This document shows positions 4,136-5,039 of a stretch of 5,039 nucleotides of DNA, in pieces. Position 1 is the stretch's first letter; every line of letters starts with the position of its first letter. The notes beneath the pieces are model-generated. The model saw only the letters and a list, made by a program, of their open reading frames with translations. It made no database searches and was not told the origin of the DNA. The stretch comes from Actinomycetota bacterium (GTDB lineage: Bacteria > Actinomycetota > Acidimicrobiia > Spongiisociales > ZC4RG35), in assembly GCA_027296205.1 (NCBI GenBank), contig JAPUJM010000046.1:1-5039 (forward strand). Reading direction: 5' to 3'. Position numbers and translations under genes: made by a program.

Positions 4136-5039
4136 TTCGTGTCAGCCTTCGCGCCGGGAATGGCGGTGCGGGGGTTGTCTCGTTCGTGAGGACGAAGGGG
4201 AAGCCGAAGGGCAAGCCGAATGGGGGCCATGGCGGCTCCGGTGGTTCGGTGATCCTTCGCGCAGACCCTTCCCTCGCCACCCTTCTTCGCTACACGCGCC
4301 AACCTCACCACGTCGCCGGCCACGGGACACACGGGCAGGGCGAGCTGCGTCATGGGAGGAATGGAGAGGACCTGATTCTTCCTGTTCCACTCGGAACGCT
4401 GGTGACAGAAGATGACGGGACGGTCATTGCAGACCTGGTTCGAGAGGGCGAGGAGGTCGTGGCCATTCGTGGTGGTCGCGGTGGCCGTGGTAACGCCGGC
4501 TTCGTGAGCCCCGCCAACCGGGCTCCGAGCGTCGCGGAGCAAGGCGAGTACGGCGGAGAGGAGTGGTTCACGCTCGAACTCAAGCTTCTAGCCGACGCTG
4601 CTCTCATCGGGTTCCCCAATGCGGGCAAGTCCACATTCATCTCCAACGTGTCGGCGGCGAAGCCCAAGATCGCCGACTATCCCTTCACCACGCTCGAACC
4701 CAACCTCGGCTTTGTGGCCTTCGACGACCGTGAGTTCGTTCTCGCCGACATTCCCGGGCTCATCGAGGGAGCAGCCGAAGGAAAGGGGCTCGGGCACGAG
4801 TTTCTCCGTCATACCGAAAGAGCCGGCGTCCTGGTCATCCTCCTCGACCCGGCCGAGACCCAACTCAATACGCCGATGGAGCAGTTGGAGATATTGACAA
4901 GAGAAATTGGCGACTACTCCAGGGAATTATCCGAGCGTCTCCGATTGGTCCTTGTCAACAAGAGCGACATCGCAGATGTCACCCAGATTGTCGACGCTAT
5001 CGGCGCCGTTCCCGTATCGGCCTTGACCGGAGAGGGAAT
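4120..5039 (+). CDS. obgE: Obg/CgtA GTPase (3' end outside window)
   Basis: Obg is a GTPase that binds the 50S subunit, acts late in its assembly and links growth to (p)ppGpp and stress. The frame is open from GTG 4120 to the window edge (306 residues). An in-frame TAG at 4105-4107 leaves GTG as the only likely start, giving the classic opening MFVDRVRV. The glycine-rich Obg fold covers about 1-158 (GNGG, NGGHGGSGG, GGRGGRGN). The G domain shows G1 GFPNAGKS (164-171), switch I DYPFTT (186-191), G3 DIPG (210-213), G4 NKSD (280-283) and G5 SAL (300-302). The end of the G domain and any C-terminal OCT domain lie outside. The region matching the common FRRE...GGPDGG stretch is more basic here (FVRTKGKPKGKPNGG, 22-36). 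It begins 38 bases after rpmA and is probably in the same transcript. Confidence 0.96.
   Translation, partial: MFVDRVRVSLRAGNGGAGVVSFVRTKGKPKGKPNGGHGGSGGSVILRADPSLATLLRYTRQPHHVAGHGTHGQGELRHGRNGEDLILPVPLGTLVTEDDGTVIADLVREGEEVVAIRGGRGGRGNAGFVSPANRAPSVAEQGEYGGEEWFTLELKLLADAALIGFPNAGKSTFISNVSAAKPKIADYPFTTLEPNLGFVAFDDREFVLADIPGLIEGAAEGKGLGHEFLRHTERAGVLVILLDPAETQLNTPMEQLEILTREIGDYSRELSERLRLVLVNKSDIADVTQIVDAIGAVPVSALTGEG

Noticed and set aside
3946..4542. A 198-codon minus-strand frame across the rpmA end and the obgE start
   Set aside because: Both strands cannot easily be coding here; the plus-strand frames match L27 and Obg residue by residue.

Overview
The window is a compact, single-strand (all +) block of housekeeping genes in a moderately GC-rich genome, with no mobile element, tRNA/rRNA or CRISPR. 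The organism looks like a member of the Actinomycetota, possibly a deep-branching class such as Acidimicrobiia. Reasons: an RNase E/G with a basic N-terminal extension ahead of the catalytic core, an L21 with a Lys/Ala tail, an L27 with no Firmicute-type N-terminal extension, TAGnnT-type -10 boxes, a GTG start on obg, and the order cell-shape gene - rng - rplU - rpmA - obg. The class assignment is an inference and less certain than the phylum.

Layout: (1) 1-946, the 3' part of rodA, the peptidoglycan glycosyltransferase of lateral wall growth. (2) 983-1573, tdk, a complete type II thymidine kinase, probably with its own extended -10 promoter so close to the ATG that the message may be leaderless. 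(3) 1574-1830, a 257-base gap that appears to be the promoter and structured 5' leader of the next gene, with a 15-bp bulged stem-loop shortly before the ribosome binding site. (4) 1831-3375, an RNase E/G family endoribonuclease (rng). (5) 3376-3446, a short gap with a stem-loop that overlaps a plausible promoter. (6) 3447-3827 rplU (L21) and 3830-4081 rpmA (L27), separated by 2 bases and surely co-translated. (7) 4120 to the window end, obgE, the ribosome-assembly GTPase, cut off by the window edge. It starts at GTG, and that start codon sits in the loop of a perfect 7-bp hairpin.

How they work together: rng-rplU-rpmA-obgE is a conserved group for RNA processing and 50S subunit assembly: the RNase matures rRNA and turns over mRNA, L21 and L27 are 50S proteins, and Obg acts as a late 50S assembly and stress checkpoint GTPase. 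The neighbouring rodA fits the old association of rng with shape (mre/rodA) genes. tdk, a nucleotide salvage gene, is the unexpected member.

I found no undescribed multi-gene system. The most interesting signals are regulatory: the structured rng leader (possible autoregulation), the possible leaderless tdk, and the hairpin that presents the obgE start codon.
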